A stretch of 64,000 bases of DNA, taken from positions 62,001 through 126,000 of the forward strand of contig JAPLSY010000020.1 of the NCBI GenBank assembly GCA_026398415.1, read 5' to 3'. Below are positions 45,538 through 55,346 of this stretch, piece after piece; position 1 is the stretch's first letter; the number at the start of each line of letters is the position of its first letter. The position numbers and the translations under genes are program-made. Origin of the DNA: Kiritimatiellota bacterium. GTDB lineage: Bacteria > Verrucomicrobiota > Kiritimatiellia > JAAZAB01. Under the pieces are notes generated by a model. It saw nothing but the letters and a program-made list of their open reading frames with translations. It was not told the origin of the DNA and made no database searches.

Positions 45538-45587
45538 GGTTTATCTCCTTTTTTAACCAAATGCCGATAATCTATTCGTCTGAACAA

Positions 45588-47309
45588 TTACTTTGTTTTA
45601 TATTTTTTTTGAACCGCTTGCCAAGCCAGCTTATGATTCCGTTGATAATCCACGACGCCTTTCAGGTTGATGCCGCGCCAATGATGATTGATGGGCTTTG
45701 ACGGATCCCGATAATCGGCGTAACAGAACGGGAACGTGCCGCACACCGCCGGATAGCGCGCCGCGATATGCATGTGTTCCTGAAGCAAGCTGGCCTGGTA
45801 ATCTTCCGACCAAAGCTCAAGTCCGGCCGATCTAAATCCCGGTTCGGCGTCGGCGCCGAATTCCGTCAGTAACAGGGGTTTACCCAAGGCTGATTTGTCC
45901 CGCAAGCACGTGTCCAGCTTGGAGAGATCGCAGGGCCAGGTTGCGGCCTGATCCGCTTTCGCGATGCCGTCCTGCGCGATGCGGTCATACCACCCCCAAT
46001 ACTCGTTAATCCCGATCACATCCACCAAGTCCGCCAGACAGCCAATGCCCCCGTAAAGGGACGCGTAACCGATCAAACGCGTTTTATCCAGCGCGCGCAC
46101 CTGCTCCACGCAGGCCTTGAAAAATTTCACCGCCTCGGGATGATCGGCATTACATTCATTGCCCACGCTCCAGATAATCACACTGGAATGGTTGGCCGCC
46201 TGTTCCACCATCTCCCTCAGCATGCCCAAGGCAAGCGACTGCACACTGCCCTCGGCAAAAACGCTGCCGCCGGCGCTGGAATCCGGCGCGACGCAGTAGA
46301 TGGGCACTTCCAGCCAAAGCATCATGCCGCGCCGGTCGCATTCATCCAGAAAGAAATCCGGAGCGGGAAAATGACTGCGCAGGCAATTAACCCCCATGGC
46401 CTGCAGATCATCCAAATCGCGCGCCACCGTGCCGGGGTCAAAGACAACTCCGGAAGCCGGATGATCGTAGAGATAACACATTCCGCGCAAAAACAGCGGC
46501 TGCCGATTGAGCAGCATCCGCGCGCCGTCCACCGCCAGGGTGCGGATGCCGAAGTAAATCTCGTGCTGATCAATGACTTCATCACCATCGCGCAATTCCA
46601 GGGCACACCGATAAAGCCGCGGGGTTTCGGGCGACCATGGTTGCGCTTCTTTCAGGTCAAAGGGCAGTGTCCATATGTTTTGGGCCCGGCTTTCGCCTTG
46701 CCAGAGACAGATACCGTCCGGATCCATGAATTGCGCTTTCACGATTAACGCGCGGGGTGCGGATGTCGTCCGTACGGTCAGCGACCCGGTCGCGCCGGCG
46801 CCGGACGGCGCCGCATCCACGCGCGCCTGGACAATCTGGGCCAACCGCGTCACGGTCAAGGTCACATCCCGGTGAATCCCGCCATAGTTGTACCAGCCGA
46901 TCACCGCCGGCAGGCGCATTTTCAAATGCCGGTTATCCACGCGCAGCGCCAGGCGGTTGGGGCCGGGCTTCAATGCCTTGGACACGTCCAGATCGAAAGC
47001 CGTATAGCCGCCCTCGTGCGAACCGATCTTTTGTCCGTTCAGAAACACATCGCACAGGTAATTGACGCCGCCGAAATGCAGCCGCGCCACGTGTTCCGTC
47101 GGCAATTCCCCGGCATCGAATTCACGGACAAACCAGGCCACGCCCTCGAACAGGTCGTAGCGCTCATTGTACCGATTCCAGCATCCCGGCACCGGCACGG
47201 TTTCCCAATGGAGCAAACTGGTCGGCCGCGAATAATCGAGGCCCCGATGATATTCCGGATCCTGGTCAACAATAAACCGCCAGCGACCGTTCAAAGAGAT
47301 TTTACTCAT
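45588..47309 (-). CDS. GH2 glycosidase, beta-glucuronidase-like
   Basis: 573 residues, no signal peptide. Layout: jelly-roll (LNGRWRFIVDQDPEYHRG, then VFLNGQKIGSHEGGYTAFDL), immunoglobulin-like domain, barrel. The acid/base is E385 in SVGNECN and the nucleophile E483 in LLTEFGAD. Size and the NYGGIHRDVTL segment are those of UidA-like enzymes that split beta-glucuronides or beta-galactosides. GAAGGAG sits close to the ATG, which overlaps a 14-residue leader ORF. Cytoplasmic action on imported glycans is likely. Confidence 0.88.
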   Translation of the reverse strand: MSKISLNGRWRFIVDQDPEYHRGLDYSRPTSLLHWETVPVPGCWNRYNERYDLFEGVAWFVREFDAGELPTEHVARLHFGGVNYLCDVFLNGQKIGSHEGGYTAFDLDVSKALKPGPNRLALRVDNRHLKMRLPAVIGWYNYGGIHRDVTLTVTRLAQIVQARVDAAPSGAGATGSLTVRTTSAPRALIVKAQFMDPDGICLWQGESRAQNIWTLPFDLKEAQPWSPETPRLYRCALELRDGDEVIDQHEIYFGIRTLAVDGARMLLNRQPLFLRGMCYLYDHPASGVVFDPGTVARDLDDLQAMGVNCLRSHFPAPDFFLDECDRRGMMLWLEVPIYCVAPDSSAGGSVFAEGSVQSLALGMLREMVEQAANHSSVIIWSVGNECNADHPEAVKFFKACVEQVRALDKTRLIGYASLYGGIGCLADLVDVIGINEYWGWYDRIAQDGIAKADQAATWPCDLSKLDTCLRDKSALGKPLLLTEFGADAEPGFRSAGLELWSEDYQASLLQEHMHIAARYPAVCGTFPFCYADYRDPSKPINHHWRGINLKGVVDYQRNHKLAWQAVQKKYKTK

Positions 47310-47346
47310 AGCGCTCCTTCACTTCCTTCCAGTTGCTCTTTAGCAT
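47302..47346 (-). CDS. 14-residue leader ORF overlapping the GH2 start
   Basis: From the ATG at 47346, with GGAGG five bases upstream, 14 codons read MLKSNWKEVKERYE; the TAA at 47302-47304 lies just inside the start of the GH2 gene. The strong ribosome site and overlap suggest translational coupling. It could also be the remnant of a longer gene. No recognisable function. Confidence 0.4.
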   Translation of the reverse strand: MLKSNWKEVKERYE

Positions 47347-47372
47347 GTCGCCTCCTTCTCCGCCGACTGTTT

Positions 47373-48353
47373 TCACATCAATCCCATCTTACGCCAGCGC
47401 TCAATAACCCTCAACACGGCCTGTTGATTAGGTTCCGACGCACACACTTGATTAAAAAACATAACTCCCAGCAAATTATCTCTAAGATGTTGGCTGATCC
47501 ACTTGCCCATTTGTTCGATATATTCCGGGGTTTTCAATGGGATATTGTAATTGGCCGTTGCTTGATCCCGGACATCCATGTGCAGAAGGAAGGGGATATC
47601 TTCCGACGACTCGAAGACTTCCACCAGTTGATTCTCGCTCGTGACAAGGTGAATACAGGGGAAAACCACGTCCATGCCCGCCGATCTATATGCTTTGGGA
47701 CTGCGTCCGTTCTCAAATTTCATGTATCCGTGATGCCAGACTTCAATGTCCGGGCGAACCGTACGAATATAAGCGGCAAAGTTACGCATCGTATCGGCAT
47801 GCGCCTTCGCATGATCTGAGGACCATTTAACACCCATCATTTCCCATCCATAACTACTCACGGCAGATGAGCGGTAGTATGCCAACAGGTCAGCTGCTTC
47901 ATCGCAAGCCATGGCCCACGTGTCCTTGTTCCCGGCCAGATGGTGCCAATCACCCGTTGCCGGATCGTCAGAGTGTATCGCGGCGATATGGGGGTATCCA
48001 ATCATAGCCTTGCGATGGTTCCACCAGAAGTTGTTCGTGAACAACTGCACGTGAAACCCGAGACCAGCGGCGTATTCGATCTCATTTCGCAGAAATTCAT
48101 GCTCCGGCTGGGCGTTTAAGACCTGCTCATCGATATAACACCGCAAACGCGGATTGAGCACAGGCCAGGCATAGCCGTCGTGGAGCGGATCGTTCAGTTC
48201 ATGGCTGACCATCATAAAACTGATCAGATTCATGCCTTCATTGCTCATCCGTTCGAGCAAACCATGCACATATTCGCGATTAAGGCCCATGCGATCAGGA
48301 CATTGATAACTAATGCCCACTTGCCAGCCCACGTATTTGAACTTAAATGCCAC
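47373..48353 (-). CDS. Unrecognised protein, probable TIM barrel
   Basis: 326 residues from a GTG at 48351-48353, with GAGGA six bases upstream. No signal peptide. Landmarks: NREYVHGLLERMSNEGMNLI, LGFHVQLFTNNFWWNHRKAM, SSYGWEMMGVKW and IEVWHHGYMKFENGRSP. The alternation of beta strands and helices, and histidine/tryptophan-rich strand ends, suggest a glycoside-hydrolase-like (beta/alpha)8 barrel. I cannot name the family. It lies between a sialidase-like gene and a GH2 gene. Confidence 0.6.
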   Translation of the reverse strand: MAFKFKYVGWQVGISYQCPDRMGLNREYVHGLLERMSNEGMNLISFMMVSHELNDPLHDGYAWPVLNPRLRCYIDEQVLNAQPEHEFLRNEIEYAAGLGFHVQLFTNNFWWNHRKAMIGYPHIAAIHSDDPATGDWHHLAGNKDTWAMACDEAADLLAYYRSSAVSSYGWEMMGVKWSSDHAKAHADTMRNFAAYIRTVRPDIEVWHHGYMKFENGRSPKAYRSAGMDVVFPCIHLVTSENQLVEVFESSEDIPFLLHMDVRDQATANYNIPLKTPEYIEQMGKWISQHLRDNLLGVMFFNQVCASEPNQQAVLRVIERWRKMGLM

Positions 48354-48411
48354 AAATTCCTCGCTTTGGCATTTTTAAAAAATGACCATTGACTTTGGAT
48401 GACTCAATATT

Positions 48412-49818
48412 TCAGAAAGTATCTTGCATGGATTTGTTTTCTGCCCCAGCAGACGTAACGGTTACTTCCTGCACCTTGATGGCTTTGCAAGTTTGCCCCG
48501 CCGCGTTAACATGACGGAAATCGGAATAAGCGACCAGAAATCGATCGGGGCCGGTCTTCAGCACCGTGCAGTTGCCGCAGGTATCGTCATGGCCTGCCTG
48601 GCGATCGGTGGTGATCTCTTTGCGGCGACCTACGGTCGCGCGGGTCTTCTCGCCCGGCTCGGGCAAAAGGGTCATCGGTGTGTGCCATGTTACGCCCTTG
48701 CCATCGGTGCAGAACAGCAATTGGACACCGGGCCGGCCGTAGACCAGCGCAATGACGCCGTTGTCGAGATGGGCCATGCGCGGTACAACGCCAAACGGCG
48801 TCAGGATTTCCGGTGACGTCCAGGTCTTGCCCCAATCCGTGGAACGCGCAATGAACATGGGCTCGTGGGTGCCGCCGCTGGAGGTACGCATCACACAGAG
48901 CATGCGCCCGTCACCGAAAGACATTGCACCCGGCTCGTTCAGGCCGAAGACATTGAAGTCCGGGATGGGCGCGGCATCCTTGCCGCCCCAGAGCCGGTTG
49001 TAGTTGCTGTTGGGATCGTCCAGGAATGGCTGGGTAGCTGCCTGTTCCGCCGCCGCGTCCGGAAAATACCCCAGCATACTCCAGAGCCGCCAGGTGCGGC
49101 CGCGGTCATCCGAACGGAGCACGCCCACCCTGCAACGCGCCGGCAGGCTACCATCCGGATTGAAGCAGAAGACATCATGGAAAAAAGTCAGCAAGCCGCC
49201 ATCCGGGGTGAATGTCCAGAAAAAATCCGTGCAAATTCGAGGCTGAGTCAGGATGTTGGGATCCGAGAAGCCGATGTCGGACCATTCCCAGCGCATGACG
49301 CAGACAACCATTTCCGGAATGGCGATACGCGCCCATTCCTCGCGCCATTGCGTTTCTCCCGGTTTTCGCCGCAGCAGACGCACCCGCTGCAAATCCTCCG
49401 GCAAGTCACCCAGGCGGTAGCAATCGGATTTGCGGCTCCACAAGTCGGTAAGCGCCACGCTGAATTTCGGCAGGTTCAGCTTTGCGGCGTCCAACGGTTT
49501 CTGGACGGGAAACTTTATCGCCTCGCCGTCGGGGAAGATAATGCCGCCCGCCGTGGAAGCATCGAGTTCCCCCGGCTGCGCTTCGCGCCAGGTCTTGCCC
49601 CCGTCGGATGAGATACGCGTGGGGTGCGACTGGCCATAGCTCATGGCGCTGTCGGCCTGCACCGAGTAGTTGACGGCCAGGCGGCCATCATCCAGTCGCG
49701 CGATTCCCGGGAACTGATAATGGCCCCAACGCTTTTCAGCCGGCGAGCTTACGGCCACCACCGACGGCTGGCCGAACGCGACGCGCACCATCGGTTGAAT
49801 GCCTGTACGTTTGCTCAT
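48412..49818 (-). CDS. Sialidase/BNR-repeat protein
   Basis: 468 residues with three Asp-boxes (SxDxGxTW): SSDGGKTW (70-77), SDDRGRTW (236-243) and STDWGKTW (326-333). This gives a six-bladed propeller of the sialidase fold. An arginine-rich centre (RLDDGRLAVNYSV; AHLDNGVIALVYGR) is consistent with carboxylate binding, but the full triad was not established. No signal peptide. Many family members in polysaccharide clusters are not sialidases, so function is uncertain. It is preceded after 15 bp by a GH42 gene on the same strand. Confidence 0.78.
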   Translation of the reverse strand: MSKRTGIQPMVRVAFGQPSVVAVSSPAEKRWGHYQFPGIARLDDGRLAVNYSVQADSAMSYGQSHPTRISSDGGKTWREAQPGELDASTAGGIIFPDGEAIKFPVQKPLDAAKLNLPKFSVALTDLWSRKSDCYRLGDLPEDLQRVRLLRRKPGETQWREEWARIAIPEMVVCVMRWEWSDIGFSDPNILTQPRICTDFFWTFTPDGGLLTFFHDVFCFNPDGSLPARCRVGVLRSDDRGRTWRLWSMLGYFPDAAAEQAATQPFLDDPNSNYNRLWGGKDAAPIPDFNVFGLNEPGAMSFGDGRMLCVMRTSSGGTHEPMFIARSTDWGKTWTSPEILTPFGVVPRMAHLDNGVIALVYGRPGVQLLFCTDGKGVTWHTPMTLLPEPGEKTRATVGRRKEITTDRQAGHDDTCGNCTVLKTGPDRFLVAYSDFRHVNAAGQTCKAIKVQEVTVTSAGAENKSMQDTF

Positions 49819-49833
49819 ATTCGATCCTTCGCA

Positions 49834-52053
49834 TTATTTTCCGGAAACAATCAACACCTTCACGTCCAGGCTTTTGACCTTCAGTTTGATCCGCCCGGAT
49901 TGAACTTTCAGCGGCCCTGCCAGCAAGTCCTCGACCTTTTTCCAGCCTTTCACATCTATTTCCTCGCTGACATCCCGGTCGTCTTTGTTCGTAAAAATCC
50001 AGGCTTCCTTGTCCTTGTTCACATGCTTGCTTAATAACAGCTTGCCATTGTGTTCCGGCACAATCCCGCATTGCTTCAAAAGCGTAATAATGCACTTCCG
50101 GGTTTCGTTGTCCCGGTAGGCTGTACCGTTGGGACCGGTGAGCGTGCCTAACAGCCAGGCCCGGCCTTTACCGGCTTGGCGCACAATGCCGGCAATTTCC
50201 TTGCCGTGCATCAGGCAGGGTTTTGTGTTTTTGCCCTCGCAGGCGAAAGTCTCGACGCAAAAATTAGCTCGCAGACTGTGTCCTGCGAGCGGGCCGGCGC
50301 CTTTCAGTTTGGTCGCATCGATATAGTCGCCCCAGGTGCGCGCGGTTGCTGACCAGCGTTTGCCGCCGGCCGGTTCAGCCACCCTGGCAAAGCCGGTATG
50401 GCGCACGCCGAATAACGAGCGCATGATCGGCGAAAGTTCGCCCCGGTTTGCGAAAGCATACTCGCTTAGCCGGCCGGGGCCGGCCTCGCTGATGAGTTGG
50501 CCGCCTTGTTCCACCCAGCGGGCCAATTTTCCGGCCACGGTTTCGGAAAGCAATAACGGAAACGGCAAAATGAACGTTTTATATTCCTTGGCATAATCCT
50601 GGTCCAACTCCGCAACCTCGACGAAATCCACGGGGATTCCGGCTTCCCAGAGGAAACGGTGCCAGCCCCGGACACTGTAACAGAGGATCTCGTTCGGCGG
50701 TGTCATCAGGCCGCAAAGCTGATAATTGGCCTCGTTGATCAGGATGGCCGCTTTGGCCCGTGGCTTGGACAAAGGATTGCCGAAGATATCGGCGTGCCGG
50801 TTTAACGCCGCACCCACCCGGGCCGCTTCTTCATAACGGGGCGTACTGTCGCCTTCGCTGTCAAGCAGGCTGAAGCCGTTGGTCTCGCGGGCTATGATTT
50901 CGGCACGGGTGATCCAGAAGGAAATTCCGGTTACCCCGGCGCCGACGGCCGTTAACATCCAGCGCCGGATATCGTCGGCTACCGGCATCCGTCCGCGAGC
51001 CAAGTCAACATTAGTGGGTCCCCCTTGAAATTCGGCGGCCCAGATCGGCTGGTTGGGCCGGTTGCATGACCGGATATAGTCGAATCTGAGCGCCAAGCTG
51101 TCCCATATTTCACCGAGCAATGCCTGGTGACGTCCGAACAATTTTCCACCATTGGGCGACCAGTCATCCCACGCATTATGCGGGAACCAGGCAGGATAAC
51201 AGGAAGATCCCAGAAAATCCTGGCAACGGGCGTAGGCCCAATCCTGTCCGGAGCCGATTACCGGGGCGCCCTTGTGCGCGAATACGGGGCGCTTTAATGG
51301 GTCGGCTTCCTTTATGGCCTGGGCCCGGGTGCGGAGCACATTGGCCACATTGATATCGGTCATGAAATACTGCCATTCGACATTCAGAGCGAGCGGATAT
51401 TTTCCATGACACCGGTCGGGCGCAATGTACTCCCATGCCGAGTAGCGGGTGTTCCAAGCCCGGTTCAAATTGTCCAGGTCCCCGAATTTCTTCATCAGCC
51501 AATTCCGGAATGCATTCAACGTGTTCGCGCAATAACACACCGGCTGTCCGGCCAGGCCTTCCGACCAGTAGCCGATCTCCTGCCAGGTATTCCAGATGAC
51601 CACGTTTTCATGCTTGCCCAGGACGCCGACGAGCTTCTTGATGAAGCGGACCTGGTCCGCCATTGCGCCGGGATCGTCATAACACGGGCCGGGTTTGCCA
51701 TCGCAGGGTAGGGTGCATTGCGCCTCGTAAGCGATCGGCAGTCCGTTAAGACCCACCATCCGGCACCCCGGATGCTTGATCCAGAGCCAGGCGGGCGCCT
51801 GCTCGCAGGTCAGCCCGATATAAACCCCCATGTCCAGCCCTTGGGCGTGTTCAATCAATTCTTCATACTTTGCAAAATCATATTGGCCCTCGGTGGCTTC
51901 GTCGGTCTGCCAGTGCTCCTGTAATTTGATGAGATTGAATCCGTGTTTTTTAAGATTTGCCATGTCCCTTTTCATTTCGGACATGGCCGGCATCGGCTCG
52001 CGGCACAAATGCGATCCCAAAGGGAACAATTTCGAAAATTTTTCTTTATTCAT
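49834..52053 (-). CDS. GH42-like beta-galactosidase
   Basis: 739 residues. The barrel begins MSEMKRDMANLKKHGFNLIK and carries acid/base E159 in NTWQEIGYWSEG and nucleophile E341 in IWAAEFQGGP. Cysteines C173 and C175 in PVCYCANTLNAF, with others nearby, recall the GH42 zinc cluster. A middle domain (glutamine amidotransferase-like) contains YKTFILPFPLLLSE and WVEQGGQLISEAGP. No signal peptide. A six-codon mini-ORF (METPDE) with a ribosome site ends across the ATG at 52053, and may help initiation. Substrate is probably a beta-galactoside, by family. Confidence 0.85.
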   Translation of the reverse strand: MNKEKFSKLFPLGSHLCREPMPAMSEMKRDMANLKKHGFNLIKLQEHWQTDEATEGQYDFAKYEELIEHAQGLDMGVYIGLTCEQAPAWLWIKHPGCRMVGLNGLPIAYEAQCTLPCDGKPGPCYDDPGAMADQVRFIKKLVGVLGKHENVVIWNTWQEIGYWSEGLAGQPVCYCANTLNAFRNWLMKKFGDLDNLNRAWNTRYSAWEYIAPDRCHGKYPLALNVEWQYFMTDINVANVLRTRAQAIKEADPLKRPVFAHKGAPVIGSGQDWAYARCQDFLGSSCYPAWFPHNAWDDWSPNGGKLFGRHQALLGEIWDSLALRFDYIRSCNRPNQPIWAAEFQGGPTNVDLARGRMPVADDIRRWMLTAVGAGVTGISFWITRAEIIARETNGFSLLDSEGDSTPRYEEAARVGAALNRHADIFGNPLSKPRAKAAILINEANYQLCGLMTPPNEILCYSVRGWHRFLWEAGIPVDFVEVAELDQDYAKEYKTFILPFPLLLSETVAGKLARWVEQGGQLISEAGPGRLSEYAFANRGELSPIMRSLFGVRHTGFARVAEPAGGKRWSATARTWGDYIDATKLKGAGPLAGHSLRANFCVETFACEGKNTKPCLMHGKEIAGIVRQAGKGRAWLLGTLTGPNGTAYRDNETRKCIITLLKQCGIVPEHNGKLLLSKHVNKDKEAWIFTNKDDRDVSEEIDVKGWKKVEDLLAGPLKVQSGRIKLKVKSLDVKVLIVSGK

Positions 52054-52083
52054 CGGGTGTTTCCATTTCTCCTTGAGCGTTGT

Positions 52084-53250
52084 TTAACTGAATTGCGGGT
52101 TATATATTTCGCCGACTGCATCCACCATGGCCTTGTAATTCTCCGGCTTGATCGGTGGATTGATTTCGCTGGAGGAGGCCACGAACATGCCGCCCGTATG
52201 CAACACATCGGTTTCGCGGATATGCCGGTGCACTTCGGCCCTGACCTGCGCCGGCGTGCCGCGCTCCAGCAAATCCACGCCATCCACGCCGCCGGCCCAG
52301 ACCATCTGCGGCCAGGTATTTTTTAATTCTACGATGTTCATGCCGCAGTTGGGTTCGAGACAATAGAAGCCGTCCACGCCGCAGGCGATCAGTTCGGGAA
52401 TGACTTTCTTCCAGTTGCCGTCGCTGTGATAAAGCACTTTAAGTCCGTGTTCATGCCAGGCCGCCGTAAGCCTCCGGACATAGGGATAATGATGCTGATT
52501 CAAAAAATCCGGCGGGAAAATCGGCCCCTGTTTGGTCGCAAAATCCTCGGCAATCAGAATTACCGGTGCAAGCGCGGCGTCCGCAATGGCATGGACACGT
52601 TGCACGCCGTAACCGGAATATAATGCCATGTATTCATGCATTAATTCGGGATAATCGGCATAGAAATATGAAAAAATCTCCAAGCCCATGCCGCCGTCGC
52701 TATAAACCGCACACAAACCGGTGCTCACCGGATAGCCGCAAATCACCGTGTCACCCATTTTGGCCTGTAAATTACGCATGTAATCACGATATTCTTTTTT
52801 TGATTTTCCAGCGTCAAATTTCAAGGTTCGCAAATTCTTTATGCGCTTTACCAACCAATCCCGCCCCCCTTTTTCATCCGTGAAAGGACGGCTGACTCCC
52901 CAGGTTGTCCAATTGTCGTGCTGAACAACCCAGCCGTCATTGCTCACCCGCGCCGTGCCCCTGGGCGCAACCGGGGGGAAACACATGTCAAGGGTCCTGC
53001 GAATGACCACGCAAATATCGTCAATGGTAAAATCAAATCCCGTTATTTTTTTTCCGGTGTACATTTCAACCACGCCCGGGTTGTAACTGACCTGGTCGTG
53101 CAGGGCGGCGCGATCCACGGGCTGGTGCGCCAGTGTCGCTTCCACGCGTTCCCGCTTGGATAGCTTGTCGGCCGGAAAAAGTTTTTCGAAGCAAGTTGAC
53201 TTGCCGTTTCTTGGAAATCCACCCCTGAGAGTAAGCGTTGGTTTTTTCAT
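52084..53250 (-). CDS. UroD-family protein (methyltransferase-like)
   Basis: 388 residues from the ATG at 53250. An upstream in-frame ATG at 53277 overlaps the preceding GH42 gene and has a poorer context. The barrel is recognised by LSKRERVEATLAHQPVDRAA, GDTVICGYPVSTG, LKVLYHSDGNWKKVIPELIA and CLEPNCGMNIVELK. The metal motif is HSDGN rather than HxC, and the late cysteine is replaced (GGMFVASSSEINPPI). It therefore differs from MtaA/CmuA methyltransferases in its ligands. Function unknown; paralogues flank it in the same cluster. Confidence 0.8.
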   Translation of the reverse strand: MKKPTLTLRGGFPRNGKSTCFEKLFPADKLSKRERVEATLAHQPVDRAALHDQVSYNPGVVEMYTGKKITGFDFTIDDICVVIRRTLDMCFPPVAPRGTARVSNDGWVVQHDNWTTWGVSRPFTDEKGGRDWLVKRIKNLRTLKFDAGKSKKEYRDYMRNLQAKMGDTVICGYPVSTGLCAVYSDGGMGLEIFSYFYADYPELMHEYMALYSGYGVQRVHAIADAALAPVILIAEDFATKQGPIFPPDFLNQHHYPYVRRLTAAWHEHGLKVLYHSDGNWKKVIPELIACGVDGFYCLEPNCGMNIVELKNTWPQMVWAGGVDGVDLLERGTPAQVRAEVHRHIRETDVLHTGGMFVASSSEINPPIKPENYKAMVDAVGEIYNPQFS

Positions 53251-53267
53251 GGCACTATATTCCCCTT

Positions 53268-55346
53268 TCAGCCACATGCAACGATTCGGATATCATAAGA
53301 CTCCAATACCAGTTCACTTCCCAGTGAAACATCGTTCGACAGGTCGCGGGCGCCGGGCGGCAGGGTGACCCGGGCCGCCGCCGCGCCGTGATTCAAAATG
53401 AAATAGAGCCGCCGCGAGTTTTGTTCGGCCGGAACGATTTCGACGCGATCGCTTTCCGCGCGGGGGGCCGCTGCCAGCCGCCCCAACAGCCATTCCATCA
53501 ACCGTTCGTTCAGTTTAGCTTCCATGGATGCGGCCACATAAACCGCCCGGCCGGATCCGAAGCGATGACACGTCACGGCGGGCGCCCCGCCGGCCGGCGA
53601 TCCCGCGGCAAACCGGGCCAATACCTCCACCTCCGCGCCTTCGACTTCCAGATGATCGCACCAGGTATCGGCCGCATATTGGCCGGCCAGGGGACCATCC
53701 GCCGCCACGACCGGTACCGTTCCCGCGCGCTGGAGGTGTTTCCATGCCGAGGCGTCTTCACCCAAACGCTCCTTGGGCGGCGCGGCCACGCCGCTCAAGT
53801 TGCTCCATTCCACGCGGTGCACGCCAAAGAGATCGGTCAGTTTCCACGGCACCGGTTCAGCGGGGACCACATGGTCACGGTTAAGACTTGCGGTGCAGAT
53901 GGTGGCCACCAGGATGCCACCCTGCTCGACAAACCGGCGCAGGCGTTCAGCCCAGTCCGGATCCATGATCCGCAAGGCGGGCGCCACAAGCAAACGGTAA
54001 CGACCGGGATCCGGCGGCTTGAAGACAACGTCGGCGCCGCACCCAAGGCGCTGAAGCGCCGCAAAACAGGCTTCGGCCTGATTGCGGTATTTGATCCGCG
54101 AATTGGCATGGTTGAGATGGAACGATTGGCAGGTATCGAAATCCATGAGAATCGCTGCATCACGCCGGCGGGTAATACCGGACAGGTTCGCCTCCAGCCG
54201 CCGGATTTCGGCGCCGGTACGCGCAATGATTTCGTAGCGCGCGTTGAGCCGTCCGTCATGGTCAAGAATCCCGCGCCAGTACTGTTCGCCGCCAAAACGG
54301 CAGGTGCGCCAGCGAAAATACAGGATCATCGCGGCGCCATGGGCGATGGATTGCCAGGTCCAAAGCCGGATGCGGCGCGTATCGTCGGCCGCCATGCCGA
54401 ATGGCCCGCCGCTCTGCTGTTCGAGCATCCAATATGATTTTTGCTTATAGGCGCGCGCCATGGTATGCAGGAGTCCCATGGTGGCGGGTTCGGGATTCAC
54501 CGCAAATTGTTGCGGATAACAGTCCCAACCGGCCACATCCAACGACTGGAAGAGCGCGTTTTCGTCGAACCCTGACCAGCCCGAGGCCATATGACAAACA
54601 TTGGTGGTGATCGGAGTGCGTACACCCGTGGCGCGCAGTGCTTCGGCCTGCAGCCGCAGATAAGCCGCGTTGCTTTCGGAGAAAAACCGCTGGGAGTCGA
54701 GGATCAGTCCGGGGTTATGCAGGTCCTGCCCGATGCGCGGAATGGGGATATGCGGAAAATCGCGAAAAAGACCCCCGCCGAATATTGTCCCCAGGCGTTC
54801 ATTCACGGCCTTGATCGAGCCGTATTTACGACGCATCCAATCGCGGAATTTCTGATGGCAGATATCGCAATAGCAGCGGGTTCCGTACATGCCGACTTCA
54901 TTGTCGATCTGGAAACCCATGACTGCCGGATGCCGGGCAAAATGCTCGCCCAGGGCGCCGGCGATGCGGCCGGAGCGCTCAATAAACCGGGGATGATTGA
55001 CACAACACATGCTCCGGCCGCCGAACTGCCAACGGAGTCCGCCCTCGTAGACCTGCCGGCAATCCCGCGCCGGGTCGTCGGCATTGACCAGCCAGGCCGG
55101 CGGACCGGCTGTCGGGGTGCCGAGCAATACGGATATCCCTTCCTTTTGCAGGATTCCGATGACCCGGTCAAGCCAGTCGAAATCGAACCGATTCTCTTCC
55201 GGCTCCATTTTGGCCCAGGCGAATTCGCCCAGGCGGACCACGTTGAGTCCCGCTTCGCGCATCAGGCGCGCGTCCGTTGCCCAGCGCTCCTCCGGCCAAT
55301 GCTCGGGATAATATGCCGCTCCATACCACATGTTTTTCACATTCAT
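53268..55346 (-). CDS. GH42 beta-galactosidase
   Basis: 692 residues from the ATG at 55346, whose ATGA overlaps the upstream stop; an alternative start at 55364 is possible. The start MWYGAAYYPEHWPEERW is classic GH42. Acid/base E150 lies in GFQIDNEVG and the nucleophile E309 in YWMLEQQSGGP. Zinc-cluster cysteines occur at C114, C158, C160 and C163 (RCYCDICHQKF). Middle domain with LLVAPALRIMDPDWAERLRR and C-terminal beta-sandwich follow. No signal peptide. Distinct from the other GH42 gene, which is only distantly related. Confidence 0.92.
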   Translation of the reverse strand: MNVKNMWYGAAYYPEHWPEERWATDARLMREAGLNVVRLGEFAWAKMEPEENRFDFDWLDRVIGILQKEGISVLLGTPTAGPPAWLVNADDPARDCRQVYEGGLRWQFGGRSMCCVNHPRFIERSGRIAGALGEHFARHPAVMGFQIDNEVGMYGTRCYCDICHQKFRDWMRRKYGSIKAVNERLGTIFGGGLFRDFPHIPIPRIGQDLHNPGLILDSQRFFSESNAAYLRLQAEALRATGVRTPITTNVCHMASGWSGFDENALFQSLDVAGWDCYPQQFAVNPEPATMGLLHTMARAYKQKSYWMLEQQSGGPFGMAADDTRRIRLWTWQSIAHGAAMILYFRWRTCRFGGEQYWRGILDHDGRLNARYEIIARTGAEIRRLEANLSGITRRRDAAILMDFDTCQSFHLNHANSRIKYRNQAEACFAALQRLGCGADVVFKPPDPGRYRLLVAPALRIMDPDWAERLRRFVEQGGILVATICTASLNRDHVVPAEPVPWKLTDLFGVHRVEWSNLSGVAAPPKERLGEDASAWKHLQRAGTVPVVAADGPLAGQYAADTWCDHLEVEGAEVEVLARFAAGSPAGGAPAVTCHRFGSGRAVYVAASMEAKLNERLMEWLLGRLAAAPRAESDRVEIVPAEQNSRRLYFILNHGAAAARVTLPPGARDLSNDVSLGSELVLESYDIRIVACG

